A DNA stretch of 64,000 nucleotides, from positions 58,019 through 122,018 of the forward strand of contig BEXV01000030.1 in the NCBI GenBank assembly GCA_003118195.1, given 5' to 3'. The position numbers and the translations under genes are program-made. The stretch comes from Hemicentrotus pulcherrimus (lineage: Eukaryota > Echinodermata > Echinoidea > Camarodonta > Strongylocentrotidae). Of the stretch, positions 1 to 13,502 are shown in pieces. How positions within the stretch are numbered: position 1 is the stretch's first letter; every line of letters starts with the position of its first letter. The notes under the pieces are model-generated. The model worked only from the letters and a program-made list of their open reading frames with translations, had not been told where the DNA came from and made no database searches.

Positions 1-3000
1 ACATGACATATTTAGAATATGAAGGCATTTGAAGAGCCATGCTTTTCAGGGAACATGTCTTATCTGATGTTCTTCCACACTTGCATAATAACAAATGATA
101 AAGTTCACGAATTATTTTTCACCTCTTCCCAAAACTCAACCTTCTCTTTAAGACCAGATTTCAAACTTGCTGTACTATTTTCTGCTTCTTGTGAAGACCA
201 ACACATCAGATCGATTGGGAAACTTAATTTGGCTCAAAAAGATTGTAGTGTTATGTCATTACTCTCCCAGCAGTATGATGTCATAAATGAAATTTACCAA
301 AACAGAATTATGATTTGTGTGGACAAGATATAGTGGATCTCTTTGTACATTTAACATTATAGGCCTGAATGGTACAAAAGGTCATCAGAAATGTAGGCTA
401 CAAGCCTACATCTTTGAGTCTGCTTTTAAGGGAGAGATAAGGAGAGTTTGTTGAACAGATTACTGAGCTGTCTTATGAACCTGAATTCTATTTTAAGTTA
501 CTTTAAAATTTAAAATCCTTTTTCAGGGACATTTTCATTCATGATGGGGAGGGGTAATTGCATAGAATTTTTTTTGTTGTTCAATGGCGCAAAGTTTGCA
601 TCCATAATATCTGACAAACAAGAAGAAAAGTTCAAGTTTTCATAGGCCCTGCAGGTCTCAAAATCTTGAAGATGGGAATTTGCTAGAAATGCATGCTAAT
701 TTGAACTACATGTACATTAGTGTAAGTACATGAATCTCTATCTGATAGGTCTACATGAGTCTGTTGCAGCTAATTGATAAATTTAGATCTACTTCATACA
801 CACATATACTTTAGGTTGCCTTTACAATATAGGCCTACATGATGAGACTGCATTGTGTGTGCATATGGTGAAGCGTAAAAATTGTTTGCACACCCTATTC
901 CTGTGTAAGCTTACATTGATTGTTATCAATCACTGTAAAACATACAACAAGGCTTGTCCTAGTGTCCATTGAAGGCCATAAACAAACAAGTACAAACACA
1001 GACATGTAGACTGATGTTTTATCATATTTCACATAAAAAACATAGGCATATTCTTGCATTTTATACTAAAAGAGTGTATAGCCAAAACTATTACCTTATA
1101 CCAGAATGGAGGACTTTTTTTTTGTTTCATTCTTTTCCATATCGGTTATTTTTTTAAAGAGCAAATTTAAGTCCCTTCAAATTCTGTGGCATGTACATAT
1201 CTGTATTTTGAGGGTAGTACACTGTACATACCCAAGAGACTAAAAAGCAATCAAGTTCGTTCTAAATCCATCCTGTCCAATTTAGCATCAAAAAGTTCTT
1301 CCTGAAATTTATCATGCAAGTTCTAAGAAAAACTGACTTTAAAGCTAGAGGGAGTATTGAAATACAAAAATTGTTGATGTATATTTCCATAATTCAACCT
1401 TCAATTTTAACCAACACATATTCTAATCAAACAAAACCCTATACAAAAAGGCTTGTAGATGCTAAGATTATTTTTCCAACATAATGCATGTTGTCAAATA
1501 AAAAGTCATATACTACAGCCAACATGTATGATACATGTACATGTACTATGGAGGTTAATAGGATACGTGTGGGAGCTAAGATCTACATCTCAAAAAGCCT
1601 CAAGTCTGTTCAAAACAAAATATTCTCTTTATTTCTGGGGGCAAATACATTTGGGGCCGAGAAACCTTGTGTTGGGAGCCTAAATTAGAACTGTAATCTC
1701 AGCGGGTCAGAGTTCGAGAACAAAAGTTGCTTCAAATCCCTAGGAAAGGATCAAATGTATAAATTGGATTTTTAGAGGAAGAGTGTTACACATTCTTCGT
1801 TGGAGAGGAAGAATTCTTGGCATGACAAACATACTTGACAGGAGTTCAGAAAAACAAAAGAGTCCAGACAATATTTTATTGTTCATAGGAATTGAATATC
1901 CCTTTTTTTTAATGAGGGAGATTTAAAACTCACATCTCCCTGATTTAACCAATCAAATAATTGTTTTCAGCTGCAAGTCACTGATTGTATTACCGGTACT
2001 ACCGTACATGTTTCATGTATATTGTAAATTGAAGTGTATAACCTGGTTGGAAATACCATTTACTAGTACTACAAAGTCCTTTGTTGATGATATTAATTTG
2101 ATAATTAAACGCTGAGATAATCTAGGATTGTTAATAATGAGCTGATATGATAAATATGCAAAATATTTTAAAGCCTTTCACTGTAAAAAAAATCCCTAAT
2201 TGTTCTGTTTCATATGTAGTTCTTTTGTTAAATGTACTGTTTTAAAAGTTAAGATCCACTGGGTGAATAAATATTTACTGATTTCACAATATTCGTACAA
2301 AAAGCTTTCCTCTCTGATACATTAATATGTGCTATTCCATGTTGTGTATCCCCTTATCATTTGTATGCCTTACCCCTCCTTACCCTTTGAAACTCTGGGT
2401 TACCCCAGACAACAGGAAGAAGAGCAGTAAAGAATGAGGGTCAATAGAAAGTAATGCTGTAAATACAGCAAGCTTTACCCAGTGAATCCTCTGTCTTAGG
2501 GATGAGCCCAAAGCATGTCTCTATGACTGGGTCTTGTCTAAACATCGCATTCTATCTCGCTCAGGAATGTCCAAAGTTGATAGATATGCAGATGGGAGCT
2601 GAGATGGAATCCCTGGAAGAGATGATGCAGGCCTAGCTTCCTCCTTCTTTCCTTGTTCTTGTCTCTTCTAGTGATGCGGTCCAACCTCTTCTGCCAAGAA
2701 GAACCTGTCACATCTTTCAGATAGCCTTTGGGAAATGTCATCTTTGTTCTTGACAAGTATAAATGAGGGATAACTATTTTTAAGACAAGAGGAACAGGAG
2801 TTTGAAATCTTAGTGCAGATGATTGGAGAGGGAATTCCAGTTTTTCCTTGCCTCCCTCCCCACCCCCTTGTTATTCCAGATTTATATTCATTTTTGTCCC
2901 CCTATTGCCAATGTTTTCATTGTATTGTCAAATAATATTGAATTTAGCCTGGACGTGTTATTGTATTTAGGACAATATGTGTAACTAGTATTTTAAGGTG

Positions 3001-3771
3001 TGAATATTTGCCTTGAAAATGTTTTTGTTATAACCCCTCCCTTTTCTGTCTGGAAGAAAATATTTTCTTTTGGATGCCTGAATGTGGTATGAGTAATTTG
3101 CCAAAAGGAAAAATTAAGGAATGGAGGCCACATGTTTGTAGGCAGGCCTGCAGAATTTGTGGTCCTCCCCCTAGCTGCAGAACTCATCACTTGCTTGTTT
3201 TCACAATCAATAACACATTTATCAATGTTTACATTTATTTGTTTGTATCCCTCACCTCTTCCCCTGTCACCCCTAATTTGTTTTTCCCCTTTTCATTTTT
3301 ATCACACTTCAAAAATATATTTTGAGCATGCTCACTAAGCCACATGGTGCCTGTCTTTTTTTTAAAGCCATGATAATGATTTTACCAGGCATAAGTTTAA
3401 ATGTACCTGGAATCAGTACTCTATACCTGTACATTTAATAGATTACAGTCATTCAACAAAGTTGTAATGTATCATACTCTGGATTCCAATGAAATTGTTA
3501 TATCAGTACTTTTGCAAGAATTATGTAAGATCTTGTAAAGACTTCTTCTAAACAAACTTACAAGACTAAAAATACTCACACAGTGATGTTACAGGCACAT
3601 TGATTGCATGCCTTTTAGAAATTTACATGTTCCTACTACCAAGTTATTTTATCAATAAAATTTGTATCATCATCTTTCTATTTTCTTTAGAAGTGTAAAA
3701 TTGAGTACTGAGAATGAGTACATTCATGATGTGACATTGTTCTATCCGTCTTCCCTTGGTTTTCCGTACAG
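1..3771 (+). other. Upstream intron (3' part), no exon seen
   Basis: This stretch precedes the PDZ exon and ends in its acceptor, a pyrimidine-rich run (TCTTCCCTTGGTTTTCC) followed by GTACAG at 3771. It is AT-rich with scattered ACATGTAC-type words. I looked for the start of the PDZ domain (the carboxylate-binding loop, similar to G-F-x-I-x-G-G) and did not find it, so the preceding exon should lie to the left of the window. Open frames here are short, lack splice context and resemble no family I know. The assignment as intron follows from the exon beside it. Confidence 0.75.
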
Positions 3772-3870
3772 GGTGATGGTGGTATCTCGGAAGGAATAAT
3801 TGTATCAAGAGTGAATGAAAAAGGTCCTGCAGACAGATCACAGCTTCAGGTACATGACAGGATGATTGAG
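3772..3870 (+). CDS. Internal exon, middle of a PDZ domain; probable PDZRN3/PDZRN4-like E3 ligase
   Basis: This internal exon of 99 bases encodes 33 codons, phase 0 at both ends. The acceptor is a pyrimidine run ending TACAG and the donor is GAG|GTGAGT. The peptide begins GDGGISEGIIVSRV, continues through a GPAD turn and ends LQVHDRMIE. It covers the strand after the carboxylate-binding loop, the first short helix (GPAD) and the strand that normally continues into V-N-G. PDZ domains bind C-terminal peptides of partner proteins. The GLGF-type loop and the long peptide-contacting helix would sit in neighbouring exons outside the window. His in LQVHDR, where most PDZ domains carry Gly, together with SEGI(I/F)VS and IE, recalls PDZ1 of PDZRN3/PDZRN4. 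Those are membrane-associated RING-finger ubiquitin ligases acting in synapse, muscle and Wnt/planar-polarity signalling. The PDZ call is firm; the PDZRN assignment rests on these few residues. LNX or another multi-PDZ scaffold is the alternative. Confidence 0.85.
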
Positions 3871-4316
3871 GTGAGTCCAATTAAAGGGAGTATCAGGGAT
3901 TGCTACTGATATTCTGAAGTTTTAAACTTTAAAAAATGCAACATCTTCCATGAGCTTCTTAATTCGCAACCTTTCGATACATTCGTGAATAGAACGGAGG
4001 ATATCCCTTTGTCTGAAACGGTTAAATACCAAATTATGATTTACTCAAGATGTTTGCTTTTTGAAATTTACAAGAAATCAGACTTATGAAGATCAGAGTT
4101 TTTTGTACGAAACTACCAAATGTATAAGAATGCTTTATTTTGAATATCAATGATTAAGTAACATATATACTCCTAGAGGAAATTAAAGTAATCAAAATTC
4201 TACGGGTAAGTAGAAAGTAGTGTTTTGGTTGTTGGGTTAAATTTGTTAGCAGTCAGTGTGGTGGATGTTTTGTGATTGATACAATCTGATGTCAGGGTGA
4301 GTGTGTACATCAGGAC

Positions 4317-4345
4317 ATGCATGTTCATGTACATGTACATGTATG
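4317..4345. repeat. ACATGT/TGTACATG alternating palindromic run
   Basis: A short run of GCATG, TTCATG and TGTACATG words makes a self-complementary patch. Single TGTACATG words recur through the window (near 1532, 7190, 8424 and 22470), which is a base-composition habit of the genome. It is a simple repeat with no assigned function. Confidence 0.5.
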
Positions 4346-7300
4346 TTGTCCAAGTCTGATGATGCATCAAGTCAGGACAGTCCTAGTATGGAATCATATT
4401 CAACCCATCTATCAGTGGCCATACCCCATGGGAAATCCGTCTGGATTCTCAAATTTACTACCAAATTTTCACTGAAATGTGTAAATTGAATTTGTCCCTT
4501 TCATTGTATGTATGTCAAGTACAAAGAGTTCGCAGTGAATATGAGGATGCGAGCCGGTCCCAAATAAAATGTGACAGACAAATCGTCAATTATGGTTTCT
4601 GTGGGTGACGTGTTTGTTGGCGGAGTATTCCCCATCCATAGTCGCGGGATTAGTTCTACAGATGCACATTACTCGCTCGGGGAACCTCCCCTGCACTTAC
4701 GCTTTACATCTGTTTCGATTGTGCGCAGTGACACACTTAGTTATGCAGAGGTGGTGATAGCCTGCTGGGTAAATTGAGTCCACAAGTCTTGGGTTTAATA
4801 GCGATACCATCTTTAAAAGCATGTTTTCACTGCCGAGTTATTCCGAGTCCTCTCAGACTTCACCATCACATGCACACATGTACCCCCAGTGATGATGGTA
4901 TCATGCACACATTTGACATGAATGCTGACAATGAGAGCATGTGTGTTGTGAGAATGTTGCTGGATATGATGAAAGTGAGACCAGTCCGTTGTGCCAGGGA
5001 GTTGGTAGATATTAGAATACAAACCGGCGATAGATAGTATAGGGCCATTGAGATTGATTGAGTACACATGCCCCGTGATATGTTTACGCGGCGGGATGCA
5101 CAGATCTGGCACAGCACCGTGGAAGCAATTTGTAAATTATGCTTTGCTCCTTATGCTTGGGTTCTAGGATGAGGATTACATTTAGATGGAAAGCATGTAG
5201 ACGAACAGATTGTGTGATTGATCACAATTGTTCTCCATGCCTCATTCATTATCAAACCCAATCAGACTCCCCCTGTAGTCCCATCCATAAGGATGTGTAT
5301 TTGAATAGTTCTTGACTTTCAAATGATGAGAAAAAGGCAGCAAAATATTATTTAATATTATATTTGGTATTATAAATAACTGATGTTACACAGATTAAAA
5401 TCACCTTGTTTGAAAACATTGTGTATTCTAAACCTTCAATTACAAGTATTAGATATACTGTAGGCAAACATTTTCATGCGTTGCTGTGAAATCGGACAAA
5501 AATATGAAAATGATTTTCAGTATTTTCTAACTCTCAACTGTTGACATGTGAAGTGATTTTTGCGAAGGTAACAGCATGCAAACACTAAGCTGGCATTTAA
5601 AGCCAAATTGTGCATTGATCCTAGACCTTTGAAAAGAGTGATTGATTTGTTTTCAGCTGCCAACAATACCTCACGTTATATTCAGAATGTTTGGATTCCT
5701 CTTTCATTTGAGGTGCTGCATGCAGGGTATCGAACTATCAATGCCATTCAAAATTCAATACACTCAACATTTCACCCAGTCTTTCAAAAAATAAAGTTTC
5801 AAGAACAAATTGTCGCATTGCTTTTTATTAGCTTTTATTGTTTGATAGTGAAATTTTGTCACAAATGTAATATTGTTCTACATCAAAGAACGATCTTGTG
5901 GTTGAAAGTTATATGTTCTATAGTAGTGTGATCCCTGAAGTTGTCTGGTTTACCCATGAGGAAATCAGAAGTGACGAAAGTTTTGACATCCTGAAAACTT
6001 TGACACCTTTTGTTACTTAAAATGTAGTACACATGCAACCCTGGTTATTATGGTTAACTGTATGTTTTAGGCGTCTCAATAGCATCTGCAGTGGAAAATG
6101 TGTTACCCTCATTCCATTTAGAGTAGACTGATGCACAGAGTTTTGAGAAGTACTAAGATTTGAACCAAGATGTTTATCTCTGTAAAATTACTTAGCTCAA
6201 AACCTTTTGGTATGTTATAGAATTATCATTCATATTTACATTTTCATGCACAATGTAAGTTGTAACCCTTCCATAAATGTACATGAATACCCTCTCATAT
6301 TTGCCCCTTTCGACCAAAACGCATATTTAGGAAAATGGCAGAAAACTAAATTGTGATGGTGCTCTGTAATGAGTGAGTCACATAGCCACACAGGTTCCCC
6401 AATTTACCATCAATTTCATAAGTACATTGCTTGTTTTCCAAAATGGCCCTCGCATGTCTTCCCGACATCTTTGGGACAGGCTTCCTTCGTAATGGCAGCG
6501 TGCTCTCCGCTCTGATCCAAGATGTCGTAAATCATTGATTTTGATGAAACGAGATGAACCAGGGATGATTGTACGCAGCCAGCTTACTGGAAGAGTGCGT
6601 ACTACTTACTTTGGTCTAACCTAGCATTAACCTAATGTCCACGACTATGTCACTAATGCTGCGATGGTAAACTGAATAAAGGGAGCACGGTAGCGGGTGA
6701 TTGGTGGAGGAATGAGTTTAGGAATCGCCTCGAGGCATCAATTTCATGTGAATATGGTCCTGGTATTAGATGCTTTGGATGAGTAGCGTACCTGTAGGTA
6801 AATGAACTTAGGCTGTTCATTCTTTGAAGAAAAAATAAATCTTTGATGCAGATTTCACTTTGAGGGAGGAAATGAGAGGTATGATACAATTTAATGTGAA
6901 GGTTTGATTCAAAGTCATATAAGAAAAACCTAAAAAAGACTTCTTTTATATGTTTTTAGACTACTTTGTTCTCTTTTAGGTTTCAACATCTGTTTTAGCT
7001 TTTCAAGCAAATGCAATCACATTTTATTTTGGAAGTACTTGTCGACTTTGGCATGGAATTCAGGAAGTGTGATGCAAGCACAATCCAGGTATATGCGATA
7101 CCTGAATACGTCTCCTGTACTTTCATCTGTTTGAATATAGTGAACTTATGCCACTTCCACGGGATAACTGTAAAGCGGTTTCTACATTGTACATGTATTA
7201 GTGCAAATTGCGGTTTTCTACCTTCCATGGAGGAAGCACAATGCAAGTCAAAAACTCAATTAGGAGGAATCTTTTCAAGTTAAAACTGGTCATCAAAAAG

Positions 7301-8690
7301 TTGAATAAGTGGTTTATCGAGGATACCACACTAATCAATGCTTTAGTAAGTGGTTGTATCCTATGAACTAGTTTTTTTCCTGTGTGAAATAATAAATGCC
7401 ATTATAAAATAGCTAGATATTTATGCACGCCCTGTTGTACGAATGTTGTGAATCATTAGGTTTTATGAGTTTGCACAATTTTGATTGAAGATATAGAACA
7501 TGATAGAATTGTTACTGGTGCATTGTAACATATAGGAAAACAACTGAAATGGTTTTGGTTAGAAAATTGTGGTATTTCATATCCAATTCACTTCATGTTG
7601 ACAAACATACGCATTATATGCATACATACTCGCACAGAAAATACATGTAGATGTAAAGAAACGTCATTGGTTCCCAAGAAATATGTATGCTTGAGCCAAA
7701 TATAAAAGAAACCCTGAAATATCTGCCTAATTAAGAGGAAATTAATGAGGCAGAAGATTGATGATACTTGTAAGAAGGATGTGGATACAAAAAGCAAGAA
7801 AAGACGAATCGGTAAGAAAAACATCAACAGGAAACTGCTCTATATACTCCAGTGCTCTTCTATGGCTTTGTCTTGGGTTATTCTCAGCTCAAGAAGGAAA
7901 AAGATTTAGTTGCTATATTTTGCAATGTCATCGACCCTTTAAATTGGTCCAGAATCGGTAGGGATTCACTCCCCAAGCCTGATTTAATCCGGTAATTAGA
8001 GTTATCTGCATAATATTGTCTGCCTTGGAATGGCGTTGGGTTGGTGTAGGGTTTAATATGACAGAAGCACAAGATCAACTTTGTATGGGAATTAATTGGG
8101 GATTCTCTGAATGGAATGGGTCCTGCATAATGCCACTTGATTGTTAGTTATTTTTCTTCTTACTGTTAATTATGGTTAGGGATGTAGATCATGTTGACTT
8201 CATAAGATATACAGTAGGCTTGCAAAAGTACAATGAACTGTTCATACCCAACCCATTTTGGGGGTTCTGAATAGAAAACAAAATCATGCCGCATGTAGTA
8301 CAGGAAATTCTTAAAATTCTGTATGTGTACTGTTATTCTTATTTGGGATATTTTTTGAAATAAAAAAATAATTTTCTTTTATTATCTAGATATATCCATG
8401 GAAAGCTAATATAGATTGTACATACATGTATAGGCAGTTTAACATGTGTCTTTTATTTATTCATTTTTTCAGATATCTGTAGTAAATAAAAAGATCTTAC
8501 TGTTGGATCTCGAAGATTGGCATTTACAATTTTGAGGTCACTTGGTAAGCCAGACCAATTGACCTTTGGTCCAGGTCAAAGCATATTTGACCCTGACACA
8601 TGCCCTCAACCATGCCTTGAGGAAGCAACTGTCCAATCAAGACAATTGATAGTCTGAGGTTCAAACTAGTCATGTGTGATTAAAAAGACC

Positions 8691-8973
8691 TGGGGAGTGT
8701 TTCACAAAGACTAAGATCGACTTGAAGTTGGACTTTACTATGGCAGGCCATTCATGCCACTGTTTACTCTAATCATTTACTGGCATTGGTCTTTCAAGGG
8801 ATTTACAAATCATGGTCACAAAACTACAGGATTCACATTTTTTGAAAATTAATAATTGAAGGAAATAATATGATCTAAAGATCACAATGACGAGAGCAAA
8901 CATCGGCATGAACAGCCTGCCATAGTTGAGTCCAAGTTAAAGTCAATCTTAGTCTTTGTGAAACACTCCCCTG
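8691..8973. mobile_element. MITE-like element with long terminal inverted repeats
   Basis: The left end reads GGGGAGTGTTTCACAAAG and the right end is its reverse complement, CTTTGTGAAACACTCCCC. The first 26 bases are perfectly inverted. Complementarity continues imperfectly through an AAGTTGGACT / AGTCCAAGTT block and a CTATGGCAGGC / GCCTGCCATAG block to a CATGCC/GGCATG pair. The total of about 284 bases with no coding capacity fits a miniature inverted-repeat transposable element. Ends beginning GGG-GTTTCACAAAG are, as I recall, common in MITEs of marine invertebrates. I could not define a clean target-site duplication, so the superfamily is unassigned. Confidence 0.85.
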
Positions 8974-10408
8974 GTTGTATAACAAAACTAGAACATTTGT
9001 GATATCAAGCTTCTTTGGAAAATAAGGCCTTTAAAAAAAGTTTTGGCAGTGGTATATTCACTTCATTATGTTTCAATATTTTGTGGCTTTTAACTTCTGT
9101 AAATCTTGGCCAGTAGTAAAATTAAGGACAGTTTTGTTGTTGTAAATGACTAGGAGTGTGATGTATATTAATGATTGATATTATTACAAAAGCCTGGCAT
9201 TTGTTTATTTCATCAGCATGAAACTGGTATCCCCCACAATGAAAGAGCATTTCTATTCCGTGCACGTACAACCTTTTGTGTTCAGGCTTCTTAACTAGCT
9301 GACTGCTGTTCAAGAAACGTTCATGTCAGAATGTTTTCGAAAGAATAGAACATGAAACGGAATAGGCAGAAGGTGTGTTAAGTAAGTCCTGCAACGGTGT
9401 AAGCTTCACACCCTCCTGAAAAAAACCTTGATAAACATGTCTGAGGCAAGAAAAAGTTACAGACTGGTAGGTGATAGGTGGGCGGATTAAAATTCAAAGG
9501 GAAGGGATTAACTCAGCGAAGGTCAACCTGCAACATGACGACCCGCACCATCATGTTTTTCATCCCCGTACCGAGAGCCTAGGGGACATTTTTGCGATGG
9601 TATCGAATGTTGCAATGATAGAAGTCAGACCTGTCATGTGAGCCTGCTCAGATACCCGTCATGTTTTCTCTGTCCCACCGGTTATTTTGGAGAGCCGCAG
9701 AAGAGAATTCATGGGGAAGTAAGATTTTCATCACATCCAGGCTTCGATTGTGGCTTGTTTATCTTCCGCAATATATCCTACTTATTAGTATCGTTCCTGA
9801 TATCATATTACATCAATCATTATCTATGTATCCTTCAGCTTGCTACAGAAGTACATGACTGTGCTCTGATGCTATTCTATCTGTTTAGATCCAGAATGGT
9901 GCTAACTCTTTTCAGAATAAAGAGTATATGCATCGATGCTCTTCTGGCTCCCAGCAGACAATATTATTTGTGTGTAGCCTATTTGCTTTAATACTCCAAC
10001 CGTTTCTATTCCAAGATGCATTTGAATGCTTTCTTATTCTTCATAATGCTTTCCCAACTACTGAAACGTAGTATTCTACCTTGAGTTTATCTCTCACATG
10101 TACTTGCCAAATCCATTTTGTTGATTCCACACCCCTTTAATTTAAGACTGGGATGAGCTCAGCCATAGAGATTCGGACGAAGCACTGATTAAAATCTCCT
10201 TAAATACTATGCAGAAGACAGTGCAGTCACCATGGCTTTTGTCCATACTGGCAAACTTGTTTTTAGCCTGCACCAAACAAGCATCAACAATGACAGAGCC
10301 TGCAGTTGTAAATAGACAATAAACAAAATCATCTGCAGTTAAAGGGAAGAAGGGGGAGTGTATTAAATACTGTTCTTTCCATTCTTTTCTCCACCACTGA
10401 ATGGTTCT

Positions 10409-10426
10409 TAGCTCAGTTGGTCAATG
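10409..10426 (+). other. tRNA A-box-like sequence, probably chance
   Basis: TTAGCTCAGTTGGT matches the pol III A-box consensus of tRNA genes and tRNA-derived SINEs. No B-box (GGTTCGANTCC) follows at a usable distance, no cloverleaf folds, and the downstream sequence turns into GA-rich repeat. It could be the remnant head of a tRNA-derived SINE. I give it little weight. Confidence 0.15.
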
Positions 10427-10460
10427 ACTTGCTGAATCTGAGGGGATGTCTGGATACAGA

Positions 10461-10553
10461 GAGACATGGAAAGAGAAAGGGAGTGAGAGAGGGAAACAAG
10501 AAAGAGGGGGAACAAGAGAGAGGAGGAGAGAGAGAGAGAGAGAAAAAAAAAAC
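10461..10553. repeat. GA-rich microsatellite
   Basis: This purine tract (GAGAGAGGG, then repeated AG dinucleotides and an A run) has nearly all its purines on the + strand. The open frames overlapping it are low-complexity artefacts. Confidence 0.9.
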
Positions 10554-11387
10554 ATTTTAGCACGTTGCTACAGGGTCTTTGTGATTCAGAATGAATCCTT
10601 TCAAGAACTCTTAACACTCACAGCACACATGATTGTATCCCTTCCAAACCCCAAGAGATCTCTTGTCAGCTTATAATGTACACTGCTTATGAAGCATACT
10701 TGTGCTAGTATACTTTTGTGTATGTTTGCAAGGTAAATGTTCCCTCCTGGCAAGGCATTTCATGGTTATTAATTTTGATTACACCTTGTGCCATTAAACG
10801 TGCAGAATGTTCATGTACAAATGATAATGATTTCTAACTTTTGTCCAACAAAGTTAGAAAAGAATCCTGGCTTAGATCCAGAAGTGGAATGTATTTCATA
10901 TCAATATCAATGGCTTTTTGCAAGTTTTGTGTGTTTCCAGAAATTTGAAAGCCAACATGCACAGCAAAAATCATTATGTATTCATAGATGTCACTTACAA
11001 CTAACTGCCATGTCCCAAGGCAACTAGGACATAGCATGTATGTTTCATGTCAACATGAATAATAGTGACCATGACTCAGGAATATTGATGGAGAATGGTT
11101 TTTGTCCATAATCATTTGGATGTCTAATTGTCTAAGCAACTATACAGCTTGTGTACATGTAAAAAAGGTTCTATGAAAAAGTCTTCATTACTATAAGGAT
11201 CCAAGGAAAATCTAACATTCCTATATCATGATAAACAAAGAAGACGTTAGTCAATTTTTAGTCATCTGCAGAATATCGCAGACCTCCAGTTCAAACATCT
11301 GCCTTTTGCTGGTATCTTTCAAAGTAGAAGTAGAGCATAGCTTGTATACCATTTTTCCAGTTATTTTCTACTCCCATACCCATAATG

Positions 11388-11747
11388 CCTGTCTTCACTA
11401 TCTCGAGATTGCCAAATATCCAGCTATTTGAACTACCCCGATCGCAAACTATCCAGCATCTGTAATTTCCGTTTTCATCAGACCGATGTCGCAATTAGAA
11501 GAATATTTGGTCAGGATTGTCATCTAAAGATATCTCGGGATAGTTTGCAAAATATCCAGCTATTTGTCCCGTGCATCTTTACTAAACCGAACATTTGCAA
11601 TATGCGCTAACGCTGAGCAAAATATCTTTCAAGTTTCGAGGTCGAATCTCGAGATAGTGAAGACGTGATTTGTTACTTCGGGATAATTTCCCATATCAGA
11701 AATAGAGGACTATTTGGCAATCTCGAGATGATGAAGATGCGCCTATA
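11388..11747. mobile_element. TATCTCGAGATTGCC-family palindromic element, copy 1
   Basis: The left end reads GTCTTCACTATCTCGAGATT followed by GCCAAATATCCAGCTATTT. The right end holds the inverse, GACTATTTGGCAATCTCGAG then ATGATGAAGATGCGCC. The element is about 360 bases and has no coding capacity. Its interior repeats short words (AAAATATC, AACTATCC, GGGATA) and holds a second copy of the TCTCGAGATAGTGAAGACG end motif near 11648, giving a nested palindrome. It shares interior sequence with copy 3 (41.6 kb): AGCAAAATATC, TTCGAGGT, and TTCGGGATAATTTCCC versus TTTGGGATTATTTCCC. It looks like a non-autonomous DNA transposon. No clear target-site duplication is visible. Confidence 0.8.
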
Positions 11748-13486
11748 GTTCTCCTTTCCCCCAACCCAATTCTTGTCTGACCTTCAGACATTGTCATTTT
11801 TACAAAGCAGGGAAATGGGATATTTTTCATGTGAGTCCCTGATCCTTTAACTACTCTCTTTCATTCCAAAGATGAGGAACGAGCCAGACGAGTCTGAAAT
11901 GCTCTTATTTTACATAGTAAATTGTTGCCTGATTGGTTGGTGGGTCAAAAGTAGGCCCTCATTTATTCCCTGAATGTCTTGTAATAACCAATTGTCAACG
12001 TTGGAATTAGTGGTCTGCGGCTTCCTGAATGGTACTTTAATGTACCCTGTTTGCCTTTTGGAGACGAGCAAGGTTAGTTGTGTAGATATTCAATAAGAAG
12101 ATTCCCCATCTGATCACAAACGAGTGGTAAACATGTTTCCTTGTTGTAGAAAGATTAACTGGTTTCTCTAGAGATGCAGTATGAGAAGTAAAGGAGTTTT
12201 TAGGGTTGATCATTGATGCCCTTTGGGAAATTGATCTGTGTGATCGGTATCAGAACTTTCCCATTTGAAATTTCAGATATTGATATTTTTACAATAAACA
12301 AGTCAATCATCCTGCAAAATATGATCTTGCTATTCTGTTTAGATTTGAAATTATAGTCTCAATGGAGGCAAAAGATGAAAGAAAAAAGTGCAGGTAACGT
12401 TACAATAGTACATGAACTTGTGGTGTTATGATATTCAGGACAAGTATGCCTTCAGTTACATAAAGGTTTGACAAATGTCACCTGCCTACCAATTGGTCAT
12501 AAACCACGCTATACAAAAACTAAATGGAACCCGCTAAATGTTTTACGGGGAGAGAGAGGTTTTCGGCATCTCCATCAAAACTGCCTTTGACTTTGTGGGG
12601 TTCCAGTCTTGCGGCAACCGTCTTTGTGGGTAAACAACCGGTAAGCAAACAAAATAATAACATTTTGGGTAATTGTTTGGAGGGAACAATCCTTTCGGCC
12701 CTTGGGCTAGGCCTGTCACAATCAGCTGGGCTGGTGTTGGAATCTCAATAATACTCGCTCAGCGTTACCCTTGTGGTAAAGAAAATAGAATGGTGAATAA
12801 CTTTGGCCTTGTTTGCATCGTGCACCAAAGCGTTTGGATCTCCTGCACAAAATGTCAGGATTTAGGGAGTAAAATGGAGAGGATTATGTTGCCCAAACGT
12901 TTAATTTGTTATCGGTTTCTGGTATCGTGGGATGTAAGGAGCCCAATTCTGAATAAAAATTTAATTTGTATTTTTATCCATTCAATGTCGATTACATGTA
13001 TTTATGGAATTCTTGTGGTTATCTACAGTACGATTTAAATAGTTGATGCAATGAGAAATTGTATTTACCAGCATTGACAAACATTGATGTTTTACATGTA
13101 CGTTGTTTACTCATGATTAGGTAATGATGAATAGATTATCTCCCTTTTGATAAATACGTGTCTGTGACTCTATGCCACTGGTATTTACATTTATTCTGAA
13201 ACATCATTAACTTATTGTTAGGCGAGTTCATATCAGCAATGTGCATGAATTATTTACTCATGGCTGCACACCTGCTATCAGACTGTGATTTCTTTAACAT
13301 TTCTCAGTTATTCTGTGTTCAAAACATTGATCTGATCTATGACTAGTCTTTAAATGGACTAGAAAGCAATGCTGCTTTGTTTGACATTATCAGAAGCAGT
13401 GAACTTGAGTTCTTGATTAGGAGTTGGTTGCACTTTTGATAGGTGTCAGACTAGACGGTAAATATACATGTACCTTAACCTCCGAC

Positions 13487-13502
13487 CCCCCCCCCCCCCC
13501 NC
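13487..13502 (+). repeat. Poly-C run with one undetermined base
   Basis: A run of cytosines follows CTCCGACC and is interrupted by one N at 13501. Length is uncertain because homopolymers are poorly resolved in assemblies. Confidence 0.9.

Noticed and set aside
10409..10480. A tRNA gene or tRNA-derived SINE from the A-box match
   Set aside because: No B-box, acceptor stem or cloverleaf was found.
12385..12400. GTGCAG|GTAACG as a recursive splice site
   Set aside because: The preceding sequence is purine-rich, so there is no acceptor tract.
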